A DNA stretch of 64,000 nucleotides from Actinomycetospora lutea (GCF_028737205.1 NZ_JAQZAL010000014.1:103597-167596); one strand, 5' to 3'. Shown: positions 42,679-51,078, counted from the stretch's first letter. A program made the numbers and translations. The notes: a model not told the origin generated them from the sequence alone.

Positions 42679-45419
42679 GTCCCCGAGAACACCGACCGGC
42701 CCGGCTCCGTGGCACCCCGCGCCGACGGGCTCCGCGAGGGGGCAGCGCCGCTCGACGGTGCCGGCGACGCCGAGCTCAGGCCATCACCCGGCGGACCTCG
42801 TGGGTGTCGTTGATGGACTCGAACGCCGTGACCCGCCCGTCGGTCAGGCGGTACACGTGGGCGAAGCGCGAGGTCATCGCGCGCCCGGTCGCGCGGTGCA
42901 CGCCCTCGAAGGTGCCCAGCACGACCACCGTCGCGCCCGCGGCCACGAACTCGGAGGGGACGGGCACGAAGCTCTCCCAGTCCTGCCCGAGCCGGGCGAA
43001 GACGTTCGCCACGACGGCCTCCGGGCCGACGTGGGTGCCGGCGTAGGCGCTGCCCGCGGCCTCGGTCCAGGCGACCTGCGGGTCGAGCATGCCCAGCACG
43101 GCGGCGACGTCGCCGCGGGCGAAGGCGCGGTAGGCCTCCTCGAGGGCGGCGACGTCGGGGCTCTGCAGCGGCGTGGTCATGGCGGACTCCTCGGGACCGG
43201 GCGGCCGCGGGGTGCGGGGCCGCTGCGCTCAGCCCAGCGGGGTCCGGCGCCGCCCGGTATCCCGGGACGGCCGCCACGCCCCGTGGGGGCGACGTGGGTA
43301 CCGCCGCGGCCCAGGCCGCGATCTGGGCGCGCGTGCCCACCCCGAGCTTCGCGCGCAGGTTCTCGGTGTGCCGCTCGGCGGTCCGCTCGCTGATGCCGAG
43401 GCGCCGGCCGATCTGGCGGTTGGTCAGCCCCTCGGCGACGAGCCGCGCGACCTCGAGCTCGCGCGCGGTGACCCCGTGGGACGGCGCGCTGCCCACCGCG
43501 GCGCGGGCCGCGGCACGGGCCCGGTCGCAGTGCGGCCGCAGGTAGGCGTTGCGCCGGGAGCCGGCGCGCTCGCGCAGGTCGTCGGCCGTGGCGAAGAGCT
43601 CCAGCGCCTCGGCCGCGGCCCCGCGGGCGGCGGCGACGCACGCGGCGCCGTCGTGGCAGTCCGGCAGCGAGCGGCGGTCGCCGATGTGGGCGAAGGCCGC
43701 CGCGCCGTCCCGGAACCGCCGGTCGGCGGCGTCGAGGTCGCCGTCGAGGAACGCGAACCAGCCGAGGAACCAGCCCGCCTTCGCCGCACCCCACGGCGAC
43801 GGCGCGGCGAGGCGCGCGTTCTCCTCGAGGAGGGCCCGGGCCTCGTCCGGCCGGCCCTGCGCCCACCGCACCAGGCCGAGCCCGCAGGTGGTCCGCAGCA
43901 GCGGCATCCACGCCGCCTCCCGCCGCGCGACGGCGAGGCCGCGCTCGGCCCGCGCGGCGATCGCCGCGACGTCCCCGCCGGCGAAGTGCGCGATGCCGAG
44001 GCTGCCCGCGCACCAGGCCCAGCCGGCGGCGTCGCCGTGGCGCTCGGCCAGGTCCGACGCCTCCTCCAGCGCGCGGTACGCGCCGGCGAGGTCGTCCTGC
44101 CAGAGCAGGAGCAGCCCGAGGGACTGCAGCGCGGCCTGGCGGGCGGCCGGGTCGTGGGCGGCCTCGGGCCGGGCGAGCAGGCGCTCGAGGTGCGACCGTC
44201 CCTCGCCGAGGTAGCCCCGCATGTCCCAGAAGAAGTAGAGATCGGCCGCCGTGCGCAGGCCGGTGGCGGTCTCCGCAGGCGGGCAGCGCTCGAGCGCCGA
44301 CCGGAGCTCGGCGACCTCGGCCTGCGCGACGTCGATCCACGCCGCCTCCTGCGGCCCCGGGCAGTCCACGACCGCGGTGGCGACCTCCGCGCACCAGTCG
44401 GTGTGCCGGCGCACGGTGTCGTCGTCGCGGGCCGGACCCGCGGCGTGCCGCCGCAGCGTCTCCAGCATCCGGTAGCGCACCCCGGTACCCGCGGGCACGA
44501 CCTCGACCAGGGAGTGCTCGACGAGCTCGGCGAGGGCCGGGGTGACGTCGCGCCCCGCCCCGCAGACCCGCTGCGCGACCTCGGCTGTCCAGCTCCCCGC
44601 GAAGACAGCGAGCCGGGCGAACACCGTCGCCGACCAGTCGTCGAGCAGGGCGACGCTCCAGGCGACGGCGCTCTCCAGGCTCCGGTGCCGCGCGGGCACC
44701 GCCCGCCGCGGCGAGCGCGACGTCCCGATCCCGCCGTCGGCGAGCAGACCCGCGAGCCCCACCGTGCGCACCTGCGCGGCGGCGAGCTCGAGCGCGAGCG
44801 GGAGCCCGTCGAGCGCCCGGCAGATGCGCGCCGCGTCGGCCACGTCCGCGTCCGAGACGCGGCGGTCGGGCTCGGCGGCGCGCACCCGGTCGAGGAACAG
44901 CGTCACGCTCGGGAGGCCGGCGACGGCGCGGGGGTCGGCCGTCGCGTCGGGGACGGTCAGCGGGCCCAGGGGGAGCAGCTGCTCGCCGGGGATGCGCAGG
45001 GGGCAGCGGCTCGTCGCGAGCACGCGCAGCCGCGGGCACCGGCCGAGCAGGTCGGCGAGCCCGTCGACGGCGTCGAGCACGTGCTCGACGTTGTCGAGCA
45101 GCAGGAAGCCGTCGCGGTCGGCGAGGTGCCGGTGCAGCGTCGTGACCAGGGGCTGCGGCCCCGCCTCGCCGAGCCCGAGCGAGCGCGCGACGGTCGGCAG
45201 CACCAGCGCGGCGTCGGTGAGCGGGGCGAGGTCGACGAAGACCGCGCCGGGCACACCGCCGGCGACCTCCACCGCGAGCCGGGTCTTCCCGCAGCCGCCC
45301 GCGCCGACCACGGTGAGCAGGCGGTGGGTGCCCAGCAGGGCCCGCGCCGTCGCGACCTCGCGCTCCCGGCCGACCAGCGGAGTCAGCGGCGACGGCACCG
45401 GGACCCCGTCCGCCTCCAT
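42222..45419 (-). CDS. LuxR-family ATPase regulator whose frame lacks its own stop
   Basis: From the ATG at 45419 the frame encodes a P-loop ATPase (VVGAGGCGKTRLAVEVAGG Walker A; FLLLDNVEHVLD Walker B; LATSRCPL), a winged/helical region, TPR-like repeats, and a C-terminal LuxR HTH (VTARELEVARLVAEGLTNRQ and GRRLGISERTAERH). The regulator should end at about 43290-43229, after RAQIAAWAAAV. Instead the literal frame stays open to 42222, across the SnoaL and 2OG oxygenase genes in another frame, giving 1065 residues. A stop does occur in another reverse frame at 43229. A recent frameshift or stop loss, or a sequence error, is likely. Functional core: about 710 residues. Confidence 0.7.
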   Translation of the reverse strand: MEADGVPVPSPLTPLVGREREVATARALLGTHRLLTVVGAGGCGKTRLAVEVAGGVPGAVFVDLAPLTDAALVLPTVARSLGLGEAGPQPLVTTLHRHLADRDGFLLLDNVEHVLDAVDGLADLLGRCPRLRVLATSRCPLRIPGEQLLPLGPLTVPDATADPRAVAGLPSVTLFLDRVRAAEPDRRVSDADVADAARICRALDGLPLALELAAAQVRTVGLAGLLADGGIGTSRSPRRAVPARHRSLESAVAWSVALLDDWSATVFARLAVFAGSWTAEVAQRVCGAGRDVTPALAELVEHSLVEVVPAGTGVRYRMLETLRRHAAGPARDDDTVRRHTDWCAEVATAVVDCPGPQEAAWIDVAQAEVAELRSALERCPPAETATGLRTAADLYFFWDMRGYLGEGRSHLERLLARPEAAHDPAARQAALQSLGLLLLWQDDLAGAYRALEEASDLAERHGDAAGWAWCAGSLGIAHFAGGDVAAIAARAERGLAVARREAAWMPLLRTTCGLGLVRWAQGRPDEARALLEENARLAAPSPWGAAKAGWFLGWFAFLDGDLDAADRRFRDGAAAFAHIGDRRSLPDCHDGAACVAAARGAAAEALELFATADDLRERAGSRRNAYLRPHCDRARAAARAAVGSAPSHGVTARELEVARLVAEGLTNRQIGRRLGISERTAERHTENLRAKLGVGTRAQIAAWAAAVPTSPPRGVAAVPGYRAAPDPAGLSAAAPHPAAARSRGVRHDHAAAEPRRRRPRGGLPRLRPRRRRRRAGHARPAGRLDRGRGQRLRRHPRRPGGRRGERLRPARAGLGELRARPLRVRGRGRDGGRAGHLRGRAPRDRARDDLALRPRVPPDRRAGHGVRVHQRHPRGPPGDGLSSASPAPSSGAAPSRSPSARGATEPGRSVFSGTWRPRRPTSPPCPRWTASTGRASARPSTATATRGSVRCSTPRSARRRSTCSTATRRSGRPSTWPGSPSARAATATSPTRCPRSCRRCARGSTRAWRAWPTAGPRHSARTAGPTSTPGSSSAAPPPASTGRRRWCCATARPATTACTRTCTAT
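42776..43180 (-). CDS. SnoaL/NTF2-like protein
   Basis: This 134-residue protein has the cone-shaped NTF2-like fold pattern: EEAYRAFARGDVAAVLGMLDPQVAW at the start and VVVLGTFEGVHRATGRAM and FAHVYRLTDGRVTAFESIND at the end. The family includes polyketide cyclases, isomerases and non-enzymatic proteins, so the role is open. The start ATG has a GGAGTCC-type leader. It lies between the LuxR-type ATPase gene and the 2OG oxygenase gene, on the same strand. Confidence 0.82.
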   Translation of the reverse strand: MTTPLQSPDVAALEEAYRAFARGDVAAVLGMLDPQVAWTEAAGSAYAGTHVGPEAVVANVFARLGQDWESFVPVPSEFVAAGATVVVLGTFEGVHRATGRAMTSRFAHVYRLTDGRVTAFESINDTHEVRRVMA

Positions 45420-45474
45420 CCGCCGCACGGTAGCGGGGGTGCGGCGGCGGGGGCAGGGCCGGCGCGTCACCGGA

Positions 45475-45750
45475 TCAGCGGCCCGCGGTCCCGGGCCCGA
45501 TGGTGGCGGTGACCTCGACGACGAGGTCGGCGGGGAACCCGCCGCGCCGGGCGTGCTCGCGGACGGTCTCGGCGTCGTCGGTCTCGTGCACGCAGTAGAA
45601 CTTGTCGCCGGCGACGTAGCTGTGGCGCCACGTGTACGGGACGCCGAGGTCGCACACGACCTCGTTGGACGTCGCCGCGATCTCCGCGAGCTGCTCGGTC
45701 GACAGGTCGGACGCGCCGGGGATGGTCCGCTCGATCAGGAAGGTGGCCAT
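45475..45750 (-). CDS. DUF4242 family protein
   Basis: This 91-residue protein starts MATFLIERTIPGASDLS and contains VPYTWRHSYVAGDKFYCVHETDDAETVREHA, the conserved pattern of DUF4242 (nickel-responsive-regulator-like ferredoxin-fold small proteins). The WxHSYVxxDKxYCVYE block is diagnostic. Function is unknown; a ligand- or metal-binding role has been proposed for the family. It lies directly upstream of the LuxR-type regulator gene on the same strand with 55 bases between, and such small proteins often accompany large LuxR regulators. Confidence 0.85.
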   Translation of the reverse strand: MATFLIERTIPGASDLSTEQLAEIAATSNEVVCDLGVPYTWRHSYVAGDKFYCVHETDDAETVREHARRGGFPADLVVEVTATIGPGTAGR

Positions 45751-45877
45751 GTCATCGCTCCTCGTTCTCGGGTGTCGGCCTCGTGGCCTGCGAGGACGCT
45801 AGGAGCGGGCGGCGGCGCCCCGCGTCGGGAGACAATCCCCGTCGTTCGCCCGGCGGTACCCATCTCGGGAGGCACCT

Positions 45878-46945
45878 GTGGAATCCGCGATCGACGCCCA
45901 CCTGCAGGGCCCCCGCACGCTGTCGCGGCGCGTCCCCGAGGACTACCGGCCGCCGTTCCCGATCTGGGTGGCGCGCGTCGGGGAGGACGTCACCGCGGTG
46001 GCCATGGGCTACTTCGGCGTGCAGTACCGCGGCGAGGAGCACCGGGCCGAGGCGTGGGAGGCCCTGCGGGCGATCGTCGACGGCTTCGCGCTCGAGGACG
46101 GCCCGGGCGGGTGGGACCTCACCCACCACGTCGACGCGCAGGGCTGGGACACCCTCGTCGCGGCGGCCTACTGGCGCGACGCCGGCACCTCCGAGCGCTG
46201 GTTCGCGCGCCCGGAGGTCGCCGGCTGGTGGGGCGCGCCCGAACGGCTGACCGCGCGCGTCGGCGTCTTCCGCGAGATCCTCTCCCCGGGCGTCGAGCGG
46301 TTCGAGACGCTCTACCCCTTCACCGACGACCTCCCCGGCGTCGGCGGGGTCCTCGACGACGTCAGCGACCAGGTCGAGGAGCACGCCTACTGGGGTGCGA
46401 TGCGCGACCGCATCCCGCGCTCGCAGACCGACCGGATGCGCCCGGACGGCGAGCTGCAGGCCTCGGGCGACCCGGCGCGGGGCGGCCGGGTGGTCGTGCG
46501 CGGGCACGAGAACGTGGCGCTGATCCGGTCCGGCCAGGACTGGCGCCACACCCCCGACGAGGAGCGCGAGCTCTACCTGGGCGCCATCGAGCCGGCGCTG
46601 CGCGAGGCCATGGACTTCCTGCGCGACCGCGGCCAGCGTCTCGGCTGCTACAGCAACCGCTACGTGCGCAACGTCGACCTCGACGGGAACCCGCTCGACA
46701 CGACCTACGCCATCTCGTACTGGCGCTCGCTCGACCTGCTCGAGCGCTGGGCCGAGTCGCACCCCAGCCACCTGCAGGTGTTCGTCGCGTTCGTCAGCCG
46801 GGCCCGTCACGTCCCGTCTCTGCGCCTCTACCACGAGGTCTCGGTGGTCGACGCCGACGCGCAGTACTACGAGTACGTCAACTGCCACCCCGCGACGGGC
46901 CTGCTGCGCGACGCGGTCAGTACCGCAGCCCCGCCTCCCGCATGA
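45878..46945 (+). CDS. Haem-containing aldoxime dehydratase
   Basis: This 355-residue protein matches the OxdA/phenylacetaldoxime dehydratase family from end to end: RVPEDYRPPFPIWVAR at the start, YFGVQYRGE, GYSN-like GCYSNRYVRNVDLDGNP, SHPSHLQVFVAF (proximal haem histidine region) and LYHEVSVVDADAQYYEYVNC (distal histidine region). It dehydrates aldoximes to nitriles, with haem iron binding the substrate nitrogen. No nitrilase, nitrile hydratase or amidase is adjacent, which is unusual for this pathway. The last residues AVSTAAPPPA overlap a reverse-strand remnant, so the C-terminus may have been changed by rearrangement. GTG start after GGGAGG. Confidence 0.88.
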   Translation: MESAIDAHLQGPRTLSRRVPEDYRPPFPIWVARVGEDVTAVAMGYFGVQYRGEEHRAEAWEALRAIVDGFALEDGPGGWDLTHHVDAQGWDTLVAAAYWRDAGTSERWFARPEVAGWWGAPERLTARVGVFREILSPGVERFETLYPFTDDLPGVGGVLDDVSDQVEEHAYWGAMRDRIPRSQTDRMRPDGELQASGDPARGGRVVVRGHENVALIRSGQDWRHTPDEERELYLGAIEPALREAMDFLRDRGQRLGCYSNRYVRNVDLDGNPLDTTYAISYWRSLDLLERWAESHPSHLQVFVAFVSRARHVPSLRLYHEVSVVDADAQYYEYVNCHPATGLLRDAVSTAAPPPA

Positions 46946-47041
46946 GCGGCATGACGGTCTCGCCGAAGTGGTCGATCTCCTCGTTTGTCGTCGAGGAAGG
47001 CCATGATCATCCCCGCCATGCCGGCGTCGGAGAGCCGCTGC
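46917..47041 (-). pseudogene. C-terminal remnant of an LLM flavin oxidoreductase
   Basis: The reverse strand encodes LSDAGMAGMIMAFLDD and, after one extra base in an A-run, EEIDHFGETVMPLMREAGLRY and a stop. This is the typical end of a luciferase-like monooxygenase of the pyrimidine-monooxygenase group. Removing one A would join both parts. A TAG precedes the piece, so only about 40 residues remain. The 3' end overlaps the aldoxime dehydratase end by 29 bases. Confidence 0.7.
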
Positions 47042-47157
47042 TACCTGGAGACCAATTCCGTGTGGGTCGAGCTCACCGGTGGCACGCGCGATCCGTTCAC
47101 CCTGGGCTGACCGGCGAGGTCTGTCGCCCTCCACCGGGGCCTGATTACGGTGTTGCA

Positions 47158-47619
47158 ATGACGCCGACGCTGTACGACTGGGCCGGCGGCGGGGACGCCT
47201 TCCGCCGCCTCATCGACGCGTTCTACGACCGGGTGGAGAACGACGACCTCCTGAGCCCGCTCTTCCCGGGCGGGGTCACCGAGGAGCACCGCGCGCACGT
47301 CACGCTGTGGTGGATCGAGGTGTTCGGCGGGCCCGCGGAGTACACGGCGACCCTCGGCGGCTACGAGCGGATGCTGGCCCACCACCGTCAGCTCGGCATC
47401 ACCGCCGACCAGCGCCGGCGCTTCGCCGAGACCATGAGCCGGGCCGCCGACGACGCCGGCCTGCCCGACGATCCCGAGTTCCGCGCGGCGTTCGTCGGCT
47501 ACGTGGAGTGGGGCACCCGGCTGGCCCTGCACAACTCGCAGACCGGGTCCGAGGTCGTCGAGCACGCCCCGGTGCCGCGCTGGGGCTGGGGCGTGGCGCC
47601 GCCCTACCAGCCGTCCTGA
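47158..47619 (+). CDS. Group II truncated haemoglobin
   Basis: The 153-residue protein has a 2-on-2 globin pattern: a short first helix, FYDRVENDDLLSPLFP, HRAHVTLWWIEVFGGP, YERMLAHHRQLGIT (proximal histidine region) and EWGTRLALHNS (with tryptophan on the distal side). This resembles GlbO/trHbII of actinobacteria, which bind oxygen and help with peroxide and nitric oxide chemistry at the membrane. The ATG is used. No partner gene is evident; a hairpin follows the stop. Confidence 0.9.
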   Translation: MTPTLYDWAGGGDAFRRLIDAFYDRVENDDLLSPLFPGGVTEEHRAHVTLWWIEVFGGPAEYTATLGGYERMLAHHRQLGITADQRRRFAETMSRAADDAGLPDDPEFRAAFVGYVEWGTRLALHNSQTGSEVVEHAPVPRWGWGVAPPYQPS

Positions 47620-47637
47620 CGGGGCGGGTGCCCCGTC
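47618..47637. terminator. Hairpin after truncated haemoglobin gene
   Basis: GACGGGGC and GCCCCGTC arms pair perfectly around a GGGT loop and overlap the stop codon. There is no T-run, but the position between two convergent genes supports a terminator role. Confidence 0.5.
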
Positions 47638-47677
47638 GCAGCCCGGCCACAGCTCGGCCCGGCGCACGACCCCGAGG

Positions 47678-48370
47678 TCACAGCACGCGCGTGACCAGCG
47701 CGACGCCCTCGGCCGTGACGTGGTGCGTGCGCCCGGAGCCTCCGACGACCCGGCTCGCGCTGCGCACCTCGACGGTCGGCTCGCCCGCGTCGTCGGCCCA
47801 GCGGCACGCGAACCCGCCGTACATCCCGGGGACGCGGACCCACATCGTCGCGTCGGGGTACTCGAGCAGCGGCCCGAGCTGGGGCGGGCGCAACGGCCGG
47901 TCGAGGCGCCGCGTGCGGACCTCCACCAGCGCGCGCAGGAAGGTCTCGATGTCGGCGACCGCCGCGTCGTCCAGGGCCATCACGGGGTCCGGGCGGAGCC
48001 GGTCGGCGAGCGAGACGTGGCCGAGCCGGCGGGCCACCGACTCCGCGGTCTCGCCGTCCGCGGTGCGCAGCGTGCGCCACGCGCCGCGGGCGACGAGGTC
48101 GTCGACGACGTCGGGATGGGCGCCCTGCAGCGCCGCGTGGTGCAGCGGCGCCCTCCCGCTCGCGTCGCCCGCCCGCAGCGCGTTGGCGCTCAGCGCCGAG
48201 GGCAGGTCGTCGTCGGTGCGGTCGAGCAGCGTCGCGACGTGCGCCCAGTGGGCCGCCTCGACGGCGTCGGAGAGGGCGTCGCGGAGGGCGAGGACGGTGG
48301 GCTCGAGGTCGGAGCGTTCGAGGACGGCGTCCCAGAGGAGCTGCGTCACGGCCGGGGCGGGTCGGACCAT
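47678..48370 (-). CDS. Ankyrin-repeat protein
   Basis: The 230-residue protein has at least two ankyrin-like repeats, with DASGRAPLHHAALQGAHPDVVDDLVARGA as the clearest (canonical G-TPLHxAAxxG). Residues 1-60 are helical, and the last 80 residues form an unrecognised domain with MWVRVPGMYGGFACRW. It is probably a soluble binding protein with unknown partner. The ATG at 48370 has no close ribosome-binding site, so translation may start slightly later. Confidence 0.75.
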   Translation of the reverse strand: MVRPAPAVTQLLWDAVLERSDLEPTVLALRDALSDAVEAAHWAHVATLLDRTDDDLPSALSANALRAGDASGRAPLHHAALQGAHPDVVDDLVARGAWRTLRTADGETAESVARRLGHVSLADRLRPDPVMALDDAAVADIETFLRALVEVRTRRLDRPLRPPQLGPLLEYPDATMWVRVPGMYGGFACRWADDAGEPTVEVRSASRVVGGSGRTHHVTAEGVALVTRVL

Positions 48371-48437
48371 TGCGGCCAGCCTCGCTGACCGAGATCGCCC
48401 TGTCAGTCCGCCGATCGGACTCTTGCGCTGCTCGTGC

Positions 48438-48710
48438 TCAGCGGCCGAGGATCCGCCGCTTCTGCTCGTCGAACTCCTCCTGGGTCAGGATGCCCTGGCT
48501 CTTGAGCTCGCCGAGCTGGCGGAGCTGGTCGATGGTGTCGTCGCCGGGGCCCGGGCCGGACGCGGGCGGCGGCGGCGGAGGCGGCGGCGCGGACTCCGCG
48601 GCCTCCGCGGCCCAGCGGCCGGCCTGGCGCCGGCTGACGCGGTTGGACACCGCGGTGGCCGTGCCGGCCACGAGCGCGGTGCGGGCGAGTCCTCGCAACA
48701 GTCCTGGCAT
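48438..48710 (-). CDS. SHOCT-domain small protein
   Basis: This encodes 90 residues: a short N-terminal hydrophobic stretch (LARTALVAGTATAV), a proline-rich linker and a C-terminal SHOCT domain, DTIDQLRQLGELKSQGILTQ-EEFDEQKRRILG, with the family's invariant leucines and the EEFxxxKxxIL motif. SHOCT tails are oligomerisation modules. In actinobacteria such proteins are widespread, and their role is unclear. Confidence 0.87.
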   Translation of the reverse strand: MPGLLRGLARTALVAGTATAVSNRVSRRQAGRWAAEAAESAPPPPPPPPASGPGPGDDTIDQLRQLGELKSQGILTQEEFDEQKRRILGR

Positions 48711-48722
48711 TCCTCGACTCCT

Positions 48723-49163
48723 CTACGCGTGGACCGACGGGGCGAGGGCGGCCTCGACCTCGTCGACGGGGATGCGCCCGCCGGCGACGAGCTGCGCGCC
48801 GCCGCGGCGCAGGGCGGTGGCGAGCGGCGCCGCCCAGACGTTCTCGTAGACCACCAGGGCGGCCGTGGTGCCCGGGTCGAGCACCGCGCCGGCCTCGTCC
48901 ACGTCCTCCTGTCCCAGCAGGCCCGAGGACGCGCCCTCGAAGACGGTGAGGTCGAGGTCGCCGTCCCCGTCCAGGTCGGCGAGCTCGAGCCCCGCGACCG
49001 TGCCGTCGGCGCCCTTGGCCAGGAAGACCAGGTCGAGGATGCGGATGAGGCCGCGGTCGACGAGGTCGAGCAGCAGGGGCATCCCCTCGCCGGTCCTCGT
49101 GCCGGACGGGAACTCGACGACCAGGTAGTCGATCGGGCCCGTCTCAGTTCTCGGCTCGGTCAT
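48723..49163 (-). CDS. DUF6325 family protein
   Basis: The 146-residue protein has the pattern IDYLVVEFPSGTRTGEGMPL and DRGLIRILDLVFLAKGADG, then ALVVYENVWAAPLATALRRGGAQLVAGGRIP. This resembles the DUF6325/DUF1269-type actinobacterial stress proteins, often next to SHOCT genes, as here. It is soluble and acidic. Its start overlaps the end of the chloride-channel gene by 20 bases, so the three genes are probably co-expressed. Confidence 0.8.
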   Translation of the reverse strand: MTEPRTETGPIDYLVVEFPSGTRTGEGMPLLLDLVDRGLIRILDLVFLAKGADGTVAGLELADLDGDGDLDLTVFEGASSGLLGQEDVDEAGAVLDPGTTAALVVYENVWAAPLATALRRGGAQLVAGGRIPVDEVEAALAPSVHA

Positions 49164-50541
49164 GGTCCTGCCTCCCAGCTCGGTGCTCCGGCTCCCGATG
49201 CTCGTCGGGCGTCGCCGGGGGGTCGTCGCCCGCCGAGGGTGATCCCGGGGCGGGGTCGGGCAGGCGCAGGGTGACCACGTAGGAGGTGACGACGCCGACG
49301 ATCACCAGCGGCATCACGGCGATCCCCGCCGACCCGAGGAACAGGGTGGCGAGCAGCACCGAGGTCATCGGCAGGCGCAGCATGCCGACCGTCATCGCGC
49401 CCATCCCGACCGCCGCGCCGGCGAGGGGGTCGAGGCCGGGCAGCAGGGAGAGCGCGGTGCCGCCGACCGCCCCGAGGTACATGGCCGGGAACGTGGGCCC
49501 GCCGCGGAAGCTGCTCAGGGCGCCGGCGTAGGCCAGGCCCTTGCACACGATGAGCAGGAGCAGCGCGCCGATCCCGTACGCGGCCGGGTTCTGCAGCAGG
49601 GGCCCCAGCGCGTCCTGGCCGGAGAACAGCACGTCGCCGGTGGGGTGGCCGGTCGAGACGGTGTAGACCACCGCGAGGGCCCCGATGGCGAGGCCCACCA
49701 GCGGGGTGAACAGCACGGGCCCGCGCACGACCGCGGGCCGCAGCCGCAGGGCCGTCCACCGGATCGCGAAGCACAGCGGGGCGGCGACGGCGCCTAGGGC
49801 CACCGCCCAGGCGAGTCCCGCGAGGGTCGGGGTGGCCGCGCGAGGAAGGTCGGTCACGGCCAGGGAGAACGTGCCGAAACCGGTCCACGAGTCCAGACCG
49901 AGGAAGACCAGCGAGCCGAGCCCGGCGCCCAGCAGCCCCGGGACCAGCACCATCGTGGCCGTGGCACCGCCGAGGCCGATCGCCTCCATCATGAGGAACG
50001 CGCCGGCGAGCGGGGAGCCGAACAGGGTGCTCACCGCGGCGAAGCTCCCGGTCGCGGCCACCACCGAGGCCGCGGACGCGGGCGCATCCCCGCGCCGCAC
50101 CAGCCGCAGCGCGATGACGGCGAGCCCGCCGCCGATCGCGATCAGCGGGGCCTCCGGGCCGACGACCACCCCCAGTCCGATGCTCGCGACCGCGGCCAGG
50201 GCGATCCCGCCGAGGGCGGCCGGCGACGGGGCGCCGCCGGCGTGGAAACCGTCGGCCGGGGACTCGCCGCCGTGGCCGGGCAGGTAGCGCACGGTCAGCC
50301 CGACCAGCACACCCGCGACCCCGAGGGGCAGCAGGGGCCACCAGAGCGGCGCCGTCGTGAACCCGAGAGCCGCCGGCAGCCCGGTGAAGGCCCAGTGCTG
50401 CGCGAGCCCGACGAAGGCGAGGAACCAGTACGCGATCGCCGAGATCGGGATGCCGAGGACGGCGGCGAGCGCGAGCAGGCCCAGGTAGCGGCGTGACCGC
50501 AGGACGGTCAGCGGGTCGACCGGCGGTGCTCCCGAGGTCAC
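49144..50541 (-). CDS. ClC-family chloride channel/antiporter
   Basis: The 465-residue protein has the ClC fold: GLGVVVGPEAPLIAIGGG (chloride-binding loop; canonical GxEGP reads GPEAP), FAAVSTLFGSPLAGAFLMMEA, SSFRGGPTFPAMYLGAVGGT and about ten or eleven hydrophobic helices. The tail after residue 435 is hydrophilic and rich in proline, aspartate and histidine. Whether it is a channel or a proton antiporter is not clear; the gating glutamate equivalent sits in the GPEAP loop. The GTG start overlaps the upstream small gene's stop. Confidence 0.87.
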   Translation of the reverse strand: MTSGAPPVDPLTVLRSRRYLGLLALAAVLGIPISAIAYWFLAFVGLAQHWAFTGLPAALGFTTAPLWWPLLPLGVAGVLVGLTVRYLPGHGGESPADGFHAGGAPSPAALGGIALAAVASIGLGVVVGPEAPLIAIGGGLAVIALRLVRRGDAPASAASVVAATGSFAAVSTLFGSPLAGAFLMMEAIGLGGATATMVLVPGLLGAGLGSLVFLGLDSWTGFGTFSLAVTDLPRAATPTLAGLAWAVALGAVAAPLCFAIRWTALRLRPAVVRGPVLFTPLVGLAIGALAVVYTVSTGHPTGDVLFSGQDALGPLLQNPAAYGIGALLLLIVCKGLAYAGALSSFRGGPTFPAMYLGAVGGTALSLLPGLDPLAGAAVGMGAMTVGMLRLPMTSVLLATLFLGSAGIAVMPLVIVGVVTSYVVTLRLPDPAPGSPSAGDDPPATPDEHREPEHRAGRQDHDRAEN

Positions 50542-50837
50542 GACACGGGCTGGGCGCGCCCGTCGCCCGCCCCCACGGCCCGGCGCCCGTCCGGCATCGG
50601 GGCCTGCCACGCCTGCGCGCCGGCGCTGGTCGCCACCTGGGCCACCCCGAGGGCGTGGCGGGCCAGCTGACCGGGCGACATCTCGGTGCCGCGCTGCCAG
50701 CGCCGGACGGCCTCGAGCAGGGCGACGCTGCTCAGGCCGAGGCCGACGCTCGCGACGAGGCTGCCCACGGCGGTGAGGACAGCGCCGCCGAGGAAGAGCC
50801 GGGAGTTGAACCCGTGGTCGGGGGGACGCGACGACAT
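50538..50837 (-). CDS. Small membrane protein, unknown function
   Basis: This encodes 99 residues from an ATG with a GGAGG site 7 bases upstream. One hydrophobic segment (FLGGAVLTAVGSLVASVGLGL) follows a short hydrophilic N-terminus, and the tail is helical and basic (RRWQRGTEMSPGQLARHALG). No family was recognised. It lies upstream of and overlaps the chloride-channel gene, so it may be an accessory to it. Confidence 0.6.
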   Translation of the reverse strand: MSSRPPDHGFNSRLFLGGAVLTAVGSLVASVGLGLSSVALLEAVRRWQRGTEMSPGQLARHALGVAQVATSAGAQAWQAPMPDGRRAVGAGDGRAQPVS

Positions 50838-50915
50838 GGCAGGACCTCCGTGGATGGGCGGTGCCCGTCCACCGTGGGGGCCGGCCCCGCCGCCCACATC
50901 ACCTGCGGCAGGTGA

Positions 50916-51008
50916 CTACCCGCGCCTGCCGGCCCTCAGCGCGACCAGGACGCCGCCGGCGCCGAGGAGGACGACGAGCACGATCACGACCCACCAGATG
51001 AGATCCAC
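50916..51008 (-). CDS. 30-residue membrane peptide
   Basis: A GTG with AGGA upstream starts a 30-residue peptide: one hydrophobic helix (LIWWVVIVLVVLLG) followed by a basic GRRG end. Single-helix peptides of this kind are common in actinobacteria and often missed. There is no other support. Confidence 0.4.
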   Translation of the reverse strand: MDLIWWVVIVLVVLLGAGGVLVALRAGRRG

Positions 51009-51078
51009 GGCGACATCCTGCCCCGGGGAATTTGGGTCGGCGCGTCCGGATCGGCGCCGTCCGCCCTAGCCTGACCCC

